Source: Pseudomonas extremaustralis
Lineage (GTDB): Bacteria; Pseudomonadota; Gammaproteobacteria; Pseudomonadales; Pseudomonadaceae
Direction of reading: 5' to 3'
Assembly: GCF_900102035.1 (NCBI RefSeq)
Contig: NZ_LT629689.1
Span: forward strand, 5,083,001-5,147,000
DNA: 64,000 bases
The notes under the pieces were generated by a model. The model saw only the letters and a list, made by a program, of their open reading frames with translations, did not search any database and had not been told where the DNA came from. Shown here piece after piece: positions 8,779-17,125 of this stretch; position 1 is the stretch's first letter; the number at the start of each line of letters is the position of its first letter. The position numbers were made by a program, and so were the translations under genes.

Positions 8779-8815
8779 AAAAAAGCCCGTATCTCACGAT
8801 GCGGGCTTTTTTTTG
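8779..8815 (+). terminator. Rho-independent terminator after rpmG
   Basis: AAAAAGCCCG at 8780-8789 pairs with CGGGCTTTTT at 8802-8811, followed by more T residues. The A-rich left arm makes it usable in both directions, so it can also serve the leftward cupin gene. Confidence 0.9.
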
Positions 8816-8832
8816 CGTGTGGGATTTGCCGG

Positions 8833-9195
8833 TCAGGCTTTTTGCTCGAACACCACGTAGATCTTGCGGCACGGCTCCAGCACTTCCCAGGTGCCGCTGA
8901 AGCCAGCGGGAATCACGAAGCGGTCGCCAGCGCGCAGGGTCTTTGAATTGCCCTCGTTGTCGCGCAGTACCGAAACACCCTGCACGATTTCGCAATACTC
9001 ATGTTCGGTGTAGTTGACCTTCCACTGCCCGACTTCACCTTCCCAGACACCAGCGCTCATCTGTCCGCACGGGCTGTTGTAGTGGTTGTAGATCGTTTGT
9101 TCGGGATCGCCCTTGAGGATTTTTTCCGGGGCAGGAAGGTAGCGATCGGGGGCGGAGTTGGCTTGGCTGAAGTCGACGATGTCCTGGATGCTCAT
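8833..9195 (-). CDS. Cupin domain protein (cupin_3/DUF861 type)
   Basis: A 120-residue single-domain cupin: the conserved beta-barrel is seen in EHEYCEIVQG (metal-binding His/Glu) and in AGDRFVIPAGFSGTWEVLEPCRKIYVVFE. Members of this family include (S)-ureidoglycine aminohydrolase-like and ethanolamine-utilisation-like proteins, but most have no known reaction. It is divergent from the aldehyde dehydrogenase gene across a 230-bp spacer with two palindromes resembling PuuR/PauR sites, so it may respond to polyamines. The exact role is unknown. Confidence 0.85.
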   Translation of the reverse strand: MSIQDIVDFSQANSAPDRYLPAPEKILKGDPEQTIYNHYNSPCGQMSAGVWEGEVGQWKVNYTEHEYCEIVQGVSVLRDNEGNSKTLRAGDRFVIPAGFSGTWEVLEPCRKIYVVFEQKA

Positions 9196-9237
9196 GTGCG
9201 TGTCCCGTCTGGCCTGCGGTTGGAGAGCCCAAAGTCT

Positions 9238-9257
9238 ATGTTTATTAAAATGAACAT
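9238..9257. promoter_or_regulatory. Candidate PauR/PuuR-like operator 1
   Basis: An imperfect 20-bp palindrome (ATGTTTATTAAAATGAACAT, 9 of 10 paired positions). It contains ATGAACA, the end of the asymmetric site I recall for E. coli PuuR. It lies between the cupin gene and the aldehyde dehydrogenase gene. Confidence 0.4.
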
Positions 9258-9280
9258 CGCAAGGCCGTTTACCGCCGTTA

Positions 9281-9299
9281 TGTCAAATATATTGATACA
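9281..9299. promoter_or_regulatory. Candidate PauR/PuuR-like operator 2
   Basis: TGTCAAATATATTGATACA, an AT-rich near-palindrome with a CAA-N5-TTG core resembling PuuR-type CAATATATTG sites. It is 43 bases from operator 1, about four helical turns. Confidence 0.35.
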
Positions 9300-9425
9300 T
9301 CCCCAGCCGCTGGTTTAGGGTGGCAGCTGCCTTGAGCCGAACGACTGGCTGGCGGGGCAAGCATTCTTTGAGGCTGCCGGCGGACATCGCCTGGCCCTTG
9401 TATTCAATAAGAGGAGGACACTCGC

Positions 9426-10919
9426 ATGACCACCCTGACCCGTGCCGACTGGGAACAACGCGCCAAGGACCTGAAGATCGAAGGCCGCGCCTACATCAAT
9501 GGCGAATACACCGCCGCTGTTTCCGGCGATACGTTTGAATGCATCAGCCCGGTCGACGGTCGCCTCCTGGCCACTGTTGCCAGCTGTGATGCCGCCGACG
9601 CCCAGCGCGCCGTGGAAAACGCCCGCGCCACGTTCAATTCCGGTGTGTGGTCGCGCCTGGCGCCGGCCAAGCGCAAGGCCACGATGATCCGTTTCGCCGC
9701 GCTGCTCAAGGCCAATGCCGAAGAGCTGGCGCTGCTTGAAACCCTGGACATGGGCAAGCCAATCAGCGACTCCCTGAACGTCGACGTACCCGGCGCGGCG
9801 AATGCCCTGAGCTGGAGCGGCGAGGCGATCGACAAGATTTATGACGAAGTCGCCACCACCCCGCACGATCAGTTGGGCCTGGTGACACGGGAGCCGGTCG
9901 GCGTGGTGAGTGCGATCGTGCCGTGGAACTTCCCGTTGATGATGGCCTGCTGGAAGCTCGGCCCGGCCTTGTCCACCGGTAACTCGGTGATCCTCAAGCC
10001 ATCGGAAAAATCCCCGCTCACCGCCATCCGCATCGCGGCCCTGGCTGTCGAAGCCGGTATTCCAAAAGGCGTGTTCAACGTGCTGCCGGGCTACGGCCAC
10101 ACCGTGGGTAACGCGTTGGCGCTGCACATGGACGTCGACACCCTGGTATTCACCGGTTCCACCAAAATCGCCAAGCAGCTGTTGATCCGCTCCGGCGAGT
10201 CGAACATGAAGCGCGTCTGGCTGGAAGCGGGCGGTAAGAGCCCGAATATCGTGTTCGCCGATGCCCCCGACCTGCAAGCCGCTGCGGAATCGGCTGCTGG
10301 CGCGATTGCGTTCAACCAGGGCGAAGTCTGCACCGCCGGTTCGCGCCTGCTGGTGGAGCGTTCGATCAAGGATAAATTCCTGCCGCTGGTGATCGAGGCC
10401 CTCAAAGCCTGGAAGCCAGGCAACCCGCTGGACCCGGCCACTAACGTCGGCGCGCTGGTGGACACCCAGCAGATGAACACCGTGCTGTCGTATATCGAAG
10501 CGGGCCATACGGATGGCGCCAAGCTGGTCGCCGGTGGCAAGCGCACCCTGGAAGAAACGGGCGGCACCTATGTGGAGCCGACGATTTTCGACGGCGTGAC
10601 CAACGCCATGAAGATTGCCCGGGAAGAGATCTTTGGCCCGGTTCTGTCGGTGATCACGTTCGACAGCGCCGAAGAAGCTATCGCCATCGCCAACGACACC
10701 CAATACGGCCTGGCCGCAGCGGTGTGGACGGCGGATATCTCCAAGGCGCACCTGACCGCCAAGGCCTTGCGCGCCGGTAGCGTGTGGGTCAACCAGTACG
10801 ACGGCGGCGACATGACCGCGCCGTTCGGTGGCTTCAAGCAGTCGGGTAATGGTCGCGACAAGTCGCTGCATGCATTCGACAAGTACACCGAACTGAAGGC
10901 GACCTGGATCAAGCTCTAA
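9426..10919 (+). CDS. pauC: Aldehyde dehydrogenase, gamma-glutamyl-gamma-aminobutyraldehyde type (PauC/KauB-like)
   Basis: NAD(P)+-dependent oxidation of an amino-aldehyde, most likely gamma-glutamyl-gamma-aminobutyraldehyde or related polyamine products, to the acid. The 497 residues fit the ALDH superfamily. I see the coenzyme segment VPWNFPLMM, the FTGSTKIAK loop, the general-base Glu in LEAGGKSPNI and the catalytic Cys in NQGEVCTAGSR. The similarity is to PuuC/KauB. Assignment rests on this and on the neighbourhood: an oxidase of gamma-glutamyl-amines at 15.7 kb and a PauR-like regulator at 21 kb. GAGGAGGAC before ATG 9426 is a strong binding site. REP palindromes follow. Confidence 0.82.
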   Translation: MTTLTRADWEQRAKDLKIEGRAYINGEYTAAVSGDTFECISPVDGRLLATVASCDAADAQRAVENARATFNSGVWSRLAPAKRKATMIRFAALLKANAEELALLETLDMGKPISDSLNVDVPGAANALSWSGEAIDKIYDEVATTPHDQLGLVTREPVGVVSAIVPWNFPLMMACWKLGPALSTGNSVILKPSEKSPLTAIRIAALAVEAGIPKGVFNVLPGYGHTVGNALALHMDVDTLVFTGSTKIAKQLLIRSGESNMKRVWLEAGGKSPNIVFADAPDLQAAAESAAGAIAFNQGEVCTAGSRLLVERSIKDKFLPLVIEALKAWKPGNPLDPATNVGALVDTQQMNTVLSYIEAGHTDGAKLVAGGKRTLEETGGTYVEPTIFDGVTNAMKIAREEIFGPVLSVITFDSAEEAIAIANDTQYGLAAAVWTADISKAHLTAKALRAGSVWVNQYDGGDMTAPFGGFKQSGNGRDKSLHAFDKYTELKATWIKL

Positions 10920-10936
10920 GCCACACGGCAGGTCCC

Positions 10937-11037
10937 TGTAGGAGCGAGCTTGCTCGCGAAAAACGTCAACGATAACGCGTGCTGTCTGGTTGAACGCGGT
11001 GTCTTTGAGTTCTTCGCGAGCAAGCTCGCTCCTACAG
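10937..11037. repeat. REP pair (BIME), GGAGCGAGCTTGCTCGC type
   Basis: TGTAGGAGCGAGCTTGCTCG at 10937-10956 is mirrored by the inverted copy ending CTCGCTCCTACA at 11036, with about 50 bases between. This is the usual two-element arrangement of REP sequences in fluorescent pseudomonads. It lies just after the aldehyde dehydrogenase stop. Confidence 0.9.
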
Positions 11038-11080
11038 TTCGTTTGCAACCCTGAAAACAATGATCCACAGGAGCGTGGAA

Positions 11081-12223
11081 ATGCGTTGGGCGACATATTT
11101 CGCCGTGCTGGCCTCGGTGCTCAGCGTCGGCCTGGCGTTGGGTGTCAGTATGCCGCTGGTGTCCCTGCGCCTCGAAAGCTGGGGCTATGGCAGTTTCGCC
11201 ATTGGCGTGATGGCAGCGATGCCGGCCTTCGGCGTATTGCTGGGCGCCAAGGTCTCCAGTCGCCTGGCCTCATGGCTGGGGACTGCCAAGCTGATGCGCC
11301 TGTGCCTGTGGGCTGGCGCGGTGTCCATTGGTTTGTTGGCGATATTGCCCAGCTACCCGGTGTGGCTGGTGCTGCGGCTGATGATCGGGGTGATCCTGAC
11401 CATCGTGTTTATCCTTGGCGAAAGCTGGATCAACCAACTGGTGGTGGAGCAGTGGCGCGGTCGGCTGGTGGCGCTGTATGGCTGCAGTTACGCCTTGAGC
11501 CAGCTGTCGGGTCCCTTGCTGTTGGGCGTGATCGGCACCGAGCATGACTACGGTTTCTGGGTCGGCGTGGGCCTGCTGACGGTCGCACCGCTGCTGTTGC
11601 TGGGGCGTTCCGGCGCGCCGACGGCCGAGTCGTTCGGCGTGACGTTCAGCGACCTGTGGCGCTTCTGCCTGAGCCTGCCGGCGATTGCCTGGGCGGTGGC
11701 CCTGTTCGCCGCGTTCGAAGCGATGATCCTGACGCTGCTGCCGGTGTATTGCCTGCAACAGGGCTTCACCGCCGAGATCGCCCTCGCGATGGTCAGCACG
11801 GTGGTGGTCGGCGATGCATTGCTGCAGTTGCCCATCGGCGCGCTGGCCGATTACCTGCCACGGCGCACGCTGTTCCTGGGGTGTGCATTGCTGTTGCTGG
11901 TATCGAGCCTGGCGGTTCCGCTGTTGATGCACACGCCGCTGATCTGGCCGGTATGGGTGCTGTTCGGTGCCAGTGCCGGTGGATTGTTTACCTTGTCGTT
12001 GATCCTGATCGGCGAGCGCTACCGCGACGACGCGCTGGTGCGGGCCAATGCCCATGTCGCGCAGTTGTGGGGCATCGGTTGCCTGATCGGCCCGCTGGTG
12101 GCCGGTGCGGGCAGCCAGTGGATCAGTGGGCATGCCCTGCCATGGCTGATGGCGGCCGGGGCGTTGGGGCTGGTGCTGTTGTTGCTGCGCCAAGGGGCCT
12201 TTGGTGTGGCGCAGCCTGTTTAG
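11081..12223 (+). CDS. MFS transporter
   Basis: A 380-residue major facilitator with about 12 hydrophobic segments, probably an inner-membrane proton-coupled exporter. The start at 11081 (MRWATYFAVLASVLSVG) was preferred to the ATG at 11060 because AGGAG sits seven bases before it. The cytoplasmic loop after helix 2 reads GAKVSSRLASWLGTAKLMR and resembles the family A motif. Helix 5 has YALSQLSGPLLLGVIG. The C-terminal half contains the repeated loop ADYLPRRTLF. The family resembles YcaD-type transporters of unknown substrate. The position between polyamine genes hints at amine-related export but nothing in the sequence proves it. Confidence 0.88.
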   Translation: MRWATYFAVLASVLSVGLALGVSMPLVSLRLESWGYGSFAIGVMAAMPAFGVLLGAKVSSRLASWLGTAKLMRLCLWAGAVSIGLLAILPSYPVWLVLRLMIGVILTIVFILGESWINQLVVEQWRGRLVALYGCSYALSQLSGPLLLGVIGTEHDYGFWVGVGLLTVAPLLLLGRSGAPTAESFGVTFSDLWRFCLSLPAIAWAVALFAAFEAMILTLLPVYCLQQGFTAEIALAMVSTVVVGDALLQLPIGALADYLPRRTLFLGCALLLLVSSLAVPLLMHTPLIWPVWVLFGASAGGLFTLSLILIGERYRDDALVRANAHVAQLWGIGCLIGPLVAGAGSQWISGHALPWLMAAGALGLVLLLLRQGAFGVAQPV

Positions 12224-12270
12224 GTGATGCGTGGGGGCAGGTCGGGCGCGGTGTTCTTGCGTTTTTGCTC

Positions 12271-13839
12271 CTACAGCATGCGCTCCAGGCCCACGCGGGT
12301 GGCGAACCAGGCATTGAACCGCCGCCACCAACTGCCCGGCTCACGGGACAGGGTGTGCAGTCGGCCGTTGTCCTCGGTCACCCACACCACGTTGCCGCCC
12401 TTGAGTTTCGCTTCATAGCTCAAGGGCGGCGCCATGCCTTCCAGCGCCAGGTTGCGCACGTGTTCGGCCAGTTCGGGGCTGTCCACCAGCACGCCGACTT
12501 CAGTGTTCCACAGCGCCGAGCGCGGGTCGAAGTTGAACGAGCCGATGAATGATTTCGTCCGGTCGAAAATCATCGCTTTGCTGTGCAGGCTCGAATCCGA
12601 ACCTCGGAAGGCGCCGCGCCGAAACAGGTGTGGCCCGCTGCCGGCGCCGGGTGCGCCGGGCTGGCGACGCAGCTCATAGAGTTTTACCCCGTATTCCAGC
12701 AGCGCCTTGCGATAGGGCGCGTAGCCGCCGTGTACGGCCGGCACGTCGGTGGCTTCCAGGGAGTTGGTCAACAGGCTGACCGACACACCCGCATCGGCCC
12801 GTCCGGTCAGGTACACCACCCCGGACGGGCCCGGCACGAAGTACGCCGAGATCATCATCAACTCGTGGTTGACCCCTTGCAGTTCCGGCGCCAGTTGGGT
12901 GGTCAGCAGTAATCGAGGGTCGGGGTCGGCTTCTGCCAGCACTTTGCTTGGCGCGTCCCACAATGCCTGGTTCCAGGCCCAGATCAGCTCGCGGCGCCAC
13001 ATGTCCATGCGCGGTTCGGTCTGGTAGATGCGCAGGCGGTTGTACAGGGCGTGGTTCTGTTGGCGGGATTGGGCCAGCGACTCGTTCAGGAGCCGGCGCG
13101 CAGCGGCCAGGTCGCCTTTGGACGGCAGGTTGGAGACGAACTCGGCGATGGGTTTGCTCAGGGCGCTGTTCCAATACTGATCGAAGCTGTGGCCGAGCTG
13201 TTCGGCTACCGGGCCCATGCTGAGCATGTCGATATCGGTGAAGTTCAGGTTGGGCTCGGCGTCGAAATACTCATCCCCCAGGTTGCGCCCGCCAACAATG
13301 GCCGCGCTGTTATCCGCCAGCCATAGCTTGTTGTGCATGCGTCGGTGTTGCAGCGACAGGTTGAACAGGCGGCCCATGGCGCGTGTGACCCCGGTACTGC
13401 GCCCCAGGTGCAATGGGTTGAACAAGCGAATATCGATCCGGGGATGGGCGGCGAGGGTGGCAATCACCTCATCGAGGCCGTCGCTGGTGGTGTCGTCCAG
13501 CAGGATGCGCACGCGCACGCCCCGGTCGGCGGCCTTGAGCAGTTCGTCCACGAGCATGCGTGTGCTGATGCCGTCGTGCACGATGTAGTACTGCAGGTCG
13601 AGGCTGGTCTGGGCGTTGCGGATCAGTTCGGCGCGGGCCATGAAGGCTTCGCTGCTGCTGGGGAGCAGGCGAAAGCCCGAGCGGCCTTGATACGCTGCGG
13701 CCTGGGCCTGGATCGAGCGGCCGAACGACGATTGCGCGGCCGGCAGGGCGTCACTGGGGATGCGCGGCGCGGTCACCGTGGCGCATCCGCCCAGGGCCAG
13801 GGCTCCCAACAGGAAAAACGGTAAAAGCCGTCGAATCAT
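12271..13839 (-). CDS. Phospholipase D-family lipoprotein (cardiolipin synthase C-like)
   Basis: A 522-residue protein with two HKD catalytic motifs: HNKLWLADNSAAIVGGRN and HSKAMIFDRTKSFIGSFNFD. These identify the phospholipase D superfamily. An N-terminal lipoprotein signal ends in the lipobox LALGGC (Cys about residue 19), so it is membrane-anchored. Family relatives with a lipobox resemble ClsC, which makes cardiolipin from phosphatidylglycerol and phosphatidylethanolamine. No ymdB partner is adjacent. I used ATG 13839 (MIRRLLPFFLLG) because it puts the signal peptide at the N-terminus; the frame extends 16 codons further. It ends 47 bases from the convergent MFS stop. Confidence 0.88.
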   Translation of the reverse strand: MIRRLLPFFLLGALALGGCATVTAPRIPSDALPAAQSSFGRSIQAQAAAYQGRSGFRLLPSSSEAFMARAELIRNAQTSLDLQYYIVHDGISTRMLVDELLKAADRGVRVRILLDDTTSDGLDEVIATLAAHPRIDIRLFNPLHLGRSTGVTRAMGRLFNLSLQHRRMHNKLWLADNSAAIVGGRNLGDEYFDAEPNLNFTDIDMLSMGPVAEQLGHSFDQYWNSALSKPIAEFVSNLPSKGDLAAARRLLNESLAQSRQQNHALYNRLRIYQTEPRMDMWRRELIWAWNQALWDAPSKVLAEADPDPRLLLTTQLAPELQGVNHELMMISAYFVPGPSGVVYLTGRADAGVSVSLLTNSLEATDVPAVHGGYAPYRKALLEYGVKLYELRRQPGAPGAGSGPHLFRRGAFRGSDSSLHSKAMIFDRTKSFIGSFNFDPRSALWNTEVGVLVDSPELAEHVRNLALEGMAPPLSYEAKLKGGNVVWVTEDNGRLHTLSREPGSWWRRFNAWFATRVGLERML

Positions 13840-13901
13840 CAAGGGAGTCGCTTCCGGATCAGGGCGGTTGTCGACATATGACGGCAATTTCCCGCGAAAG
13901 G

Positions 13902-15326
13902 TCAGTCGGCTGCCTTGGCCAGCAGGTTGCTCGCGGCGGCGCCTACCTTACGCACGGCTTCTTCAATCTGCGGAGTGGGTTTGGCAGCGTAGTTCATGCG
14001 CAGGCAATTCCTGTACTTGCCCGAAGCCGAAAAAATACTGCCCACCGCGATCTGTACGCCTTGTTCCACCAGCACGCGATTGAGCTTCAACGTATCAAAG
14101 CCTTCCGGCAGCTCGACCCACAGCATGAAACTGCCTTGGGGCCGGCTGGCACGGGTGCCCGCCGGGAAATAGCGGCTGACCCAGTCGAGCATCAAGTCGC
14201 GATTGCGCTGGTATTGGGTGCGCATCCGGCGTAAATGCGGTTCGAAATGGCCGCCCTTGAGAAATTCGGCGATGGCGATCTGCGGCTGTGTGGCGGTGGA
14301 ACCGGTGCTGATGTACTTCATGTGCAGCACTCGCTCCAGGTATCGACCGGGCGCTACCCAACCAATGCGCAGGCCTGGCGCCAGGGTTTTCGAGAACGAG
14401 CTGCACAGCAGCACGCGGCCATCTTCGTCGAAGGATTTGATGGTGCGCGGGCGCGGATAGCTGTAGGCCAATTCGCCGTAGACGTCATCCTCGATGATCG
14501 CCACGTCAAAGCGCTGGGCCAGGGTCAGCAGCGCCCGTTTGCGCGCCTCCGGCATGATGTAGCCCAAGGGATTGTTGCAGTTGGGGGTCAACTGGATGAC
14601 CTTGATCGGCCACTGCTCCAGCGCCAGTTCCAAGGCTTCCAGGCTGATGCCGGTGAGCGGGTCCGTAGGGATTTCCAGGGCTTTCATGCCCAGGCCCTTG
14701 AGGGTCTGCATGGCGCCGTGGAAGCTCGGCGAGTCCACCGCAACGATATCTCCCGGCTCGCAGATCGCATGGATGCTGGCGGACAGCGCCTCGTGGCAGC
14801 CGGTGGTGATCACGATGTCTTCAGCGCTCAGTTGGCAGCCCGAATCCAGTGACAGCCGGGCGATCTGCTCCCGCAATTCCATACAGCCGAGGATATTGTC
14901 GTAATACAACCCCGGCAGATCCTGGCGTCGACTCACGCGTGCCAGGCTGCGCAGCAAGGGCTTGATGGTGGGGGACAATACATCCGGCATGCCACGCCCC
15001 AGCTGTATGACGTCTTTGCGCGGCACGGCGCGAATCAGTTCGAGCACCTGGTCCCACTGGGAAATTTCCACCGGACGCTGGGCCGGCCGCCCGACTTCGG
15101 GCAGTGCCGGCAGCTCGCGGCCAACCGGAACGAAGTAGCCGGATTTCGGCTTGGGCGTCGCCAGGCCGTTGTCTTCCAGCAGCCGGTACGCCTGCTGCAC
15201 GGTGCTCAGGCTGACCCCATGCTCCACACTCAAGGCGCGTACCGAGGGCAGGCGATCGCCGGGGCGATAGAAACCCTGTTCGATGCGTGTGCCCAGTAGT
15301 TCGGCGAGGTTGACGTAAAGGGTCAT
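13902..15326 (-). CDS. MocR-type regulator (GntR DNA-binding domain plus aminotransferase-like domain)
   Basis: A 474-residue PLP-dependent regulator. Residues 1-70 form a winged helix of the GntR family (RLPSVRALSVEHGVSLSTVQQAYRLL). The remainder is an aminotransferase class I fold with the PLP-binding lysine in SSFSKTLAPGLRIGW and the Asp in IIEDDVYGEL. Such proteins usually control one neighbouring amine or amino-acid gene, with PLP as part of the signal. It is divergent from a DUF1127 gene. The spacer 15327-15492 contains an inverted AATCTGTA-type pair that may be its operator. The regulated pathway is not known; polyamine or amino-acid use is plausible from the neighbours. Confidence 0.9.
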   Translation of the reverse strand: MTLYVNLAELLGTRIEQGFYRPGDRLPSVRALSVEHGVSLSTVQQAYRLLEDNGLATPKPKSGYFVPVGRELPALPEVGRPAQRPVEISQWDQVLELIRAVPRKDVIQLGRGMPDVLSPTIKPLLRSLARVSRRQDLPGLYYDNILGCMELREQIARLSLDSGCQLSAEDIVITTGCHEALSASIHAICEPGDIVAVDSPSFHGAMQTLKGLGMKALEIPTDPLTGISLEALELALEQWPIKVIQLTPNCNNPLGYIMPEARKRALLTLAQRFDVAIIEDDVYGELAYSYPRPRTIKSFDEDGRVLLCSSFSKTLAPGLRIGWVAPGRYLERVLHMKYISTGSTATQPQIAIAEFLKGGHFEPHLRRMRTQYQRNRDLMLDWVSRYFPAGTRASRPQGSFMLWVELPEGFDTLKLNRVLVEQGVQIAVGSIFSASGKYRNCLRMNYAAKPTPQIEEAVRKVGAAASNLLAKAAD

Positions 15327-15345
15327 GGCGGTCGCTCCCAGGGGA

Positions 15346-15434
15346 CCAGTACAGATTGGGGGAAAATACAGGATTCAGCCGCGCAGAGGCAGTGTCTGTA
15401 TGGATTTAATAAAGATCCATTGAATCTGTAATGG
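15346..15434. promoter_or_regulatory. Candidate operator of the MocR-type regulator: inverted AATCTGTAMTGG pair
   Basis: AATCTGTACTGG on the minus strand (15357-15346) and AATCTGTAATGG on the plus strand (15423-15434) match at 11 of 12 positions. Two further CTGTA half-sites (minus strand near 15368, plus strand near 15396) and the palindrome ATGGAT...ATCCAT (15400-15420) lie between. This fills the whole spacer between the divergent genes. Confidence 0.45.
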
Positions 15435-15492
15435 TTTTGCTTGCTCACCCATTCTAGTCACTCATGGCAACAGGCAAACGAGGGGCAGCAAA

Positions 15493-15717
15493 ATGAACGG
15501 GATGAGCGATGTGCGGCTGATGTTACGCAGTCAGGAATTGCAGGCTGAGCAAGAGCGGGCGAGCGCGCCGCGCGATATCAGTCGTTGGCAGCTGTTCTGG
15601 CGTCGTCGCCACACGCGCAAGGCCTTGCTGCATTTGACCCGCGAGCAGCTGCGCGATATCGGGTTGACCCCGGAGCAGGCGCGCCAGGAGGGCTTGAAGC
15701 CATTCTGGCGCGATTGA
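15493..15717 (+). CDS. DUF1127 (YjiS-like) small protein
   Basis: A 74-residue basic protein with a C-terminal DUF1127 domain: RWQLFWRRRHTRKALLHLTREQLRDIGLTP. The domain is arginine-rich, with a terminal tryptophan motif (PFWRD). Some alphaproteobacterial members bind RNA and affect phosphate and carbon metabolism; the Pseudomonas role is unclear. GAGGGGCAGC precedes ATG 15493. Its TGA stop abuts the TCA (TGA) of the convergent flavoprotein gene with no base between. It is divergent from the MocR-type regulator and is its most likely target. Confidence 0.88.
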   Translation: MNGMSDVRLMLRSQELQAEQERASAPRDISRWQLFWRRRHTRKALLHLTREQLRDIGLTPEQARQEGLKPFWRD

Positions 15718-17010
15718 TCAGACCAGCTCTTTGAGGCGGTGCCAGAGCATCCCCAATGCCAGCAACGGCGAACGCAGGTGTTTACCGCCGGGGAAGGTGA
15801 TATGCGGGACTTGGGCGAACAGGTCGAAACGCCCCTGTTGCTGGCCGCTGATGGCCTCGGCCAGCAGCTTGCCCGCCAGGTGCGTGGCGTTGAGGCCATG
15901 GCCCGCATAGGCCTGGGCGTAATACACATTGGGTTGATCCGCCAGCCGGCCGATCTGGGGCAGGCGGTTGGCGCCGATGCCGATCATCCCACCCCATTGG
16001 TAGTCGATTTTGACGCCGGCCAGTTGTGGGAACACGTGGAGCATCTTCGGCTGCATGTAGGCGCCGATGTCCTTGGGGTCGCGTCCGGAATAGTGGCAGG
16101 CGCCGCCGAACAACAGGCGACGGTCGGCGGAGAGGCGGAAGTAATCCACCGTCACCCGCTGGTCGCACACCGCCATGTTCTGCGGCAGCAACTGGGCGGC
16201 CTGGGCTTCGCTCAAGGGCTCGGTGGCGATGATGTAGCTGCCGGCGGGCAGGACCTTGCCACCCAACTGCGGATTGAGCCCATTCAGGTAAGCATTGCAG
16301 GCTAGCACCAGGGTGTTGGCGTGCACCGTGCCGTTGGCGGTGTGCACCTTGACCTCGGGCCCGTAGTCGATGCGCGTCACGTTGGATTGCTCGAATAACT
16401 GCACCCCCAACTGTTGCGCGGCTGCCGCTTCACCCAGCGCCAGGTTCAACGGGTGCAGGTGGCCGGAGCCCATGTCGATCATGCCGCCCACGTAGCGGTC
16501 GGAGCCGATCACGCTGCCCATCTCGGCGGCTTGCAGCAGGCGCACCTCGTGGCGGTAACCCAGGGCGCGCAGTTCTTCGGCGTCTTCGGCCAGGCCTTGC
16601 AGGTCGCGGGGTTTATTGGCGAGGTCGCAGTAGCCCCAGGTCAGGTCGCAGGGGATCTGGAAGCGCTCGACGCGCTCGCGCACGATTTCCACGGCCTCCA
16701 GCCCCATCAGCTTCATCTGGCACACGCCGTCGGTGCCGATCACGTTGGCGAACTGCTCCAGGCCGTGACCGATGCCGCGAATCAACTGTCCGCCGTTGCG
16801 CCCGCTGGCGCCCCAGGCGATTTTGCGCGCTTCCAGCAGGACAACGCGCAGGCCGCGTTCAGCCAGCTCCAGGGCAGTGTTGAGCCCGGAAAACCCACCG
16901 CCGATCACACACACATCGGCGCGTACATCGCCCGTCAACGCCGGGTAATCGGGTTGCGGCAGGCTGCTGGCGGCATAGTAGGAAGCGGTGTGCCGGGTGC
17001 TGGCAGTCAT
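15718..17010 (-). CDS. FAD-dependent oxidoreductase, gamma-glutamylputrescine oxidase-like (PauB/PuuB family)
   Basis: A 430-residue flavoprotein of the DAO/glycine-oxidase fold. The N-terminal FAD site is VCVIGGGFSGLNTALELAERG, followed by the GASGRNGGQL loop. The C-terminal part has QWGGMIGIGANRLPQIGRL and the AGHGLNATHLAGK segment. Closest in type to PuuB/PauB, which oxidise gamma-glutamylated putrescine, cadaverine or spermidine to the aldehyde used by PauC. From memory this place in P. aeruginosa carries PauB4. The ATG at 17010 has AGGGA about nine bases upstream; an in-frame ATG three codons earlier is possible. It is divergent from the YkgJ gene and convergent, with no gap, to the DUF1127 gene. 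Confidence 0.85.
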   Translation of the reverse strand: MTASTRHTASYYAASSLPQPDYPALTGDVRADVCVIGGGFSGLNTALELAERGLRVVLLEARKIAWGASGRNGGQLIRGIGHGLEQFANVIGTDGVCQMKLMGLEAVEIVRERVERFQIPCDLTWGYCDLANKPRDLQGLAEDAEELRALGYRHEVRLLQAAEMGSVIGSDRYVGGMIDMGSGHLHPLNLALGEAAAAQQLGVQLFEQSNVTRIDYGPEVKVHTANGTVHANTLVLACNAYLNGLNPQLGGKVLPAGSYIIATEPLSEAQAAQLLPQNMAVCDQRVTVDYFRLSADRRLLFGGACHYSGRDPKDIGAYMQPKMLHVFPQLAGVKIDYQWGGMIGIGANRLPQIGRLADQPNVYYAQAYAGHGLNATHLAGKLLAEAISGQQQGRFDLFAQVPHITFPGGKHLRSPLLALGMLWHRLKELV

Positions 17011-17125
17011 CGGGAGCATCCCTGTCTGGAAAATTTGACGCAGGATACAGCGGTCGGACGAAGCTGTCTGCGCGGGGTGTTTTGCGTCAGAATCCACGTC
17101 TATTCGCCGTTCGGTACGTGTTTCG

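Noticed and set aside
9315..11096. 593-codon minus-strand frame opposite the aldehyde dehydrogenase gene
   Set aside because: The plus-strand gene has all catalytic motifs; the opposite frame runs through the REP pair and has no recognisable domain.
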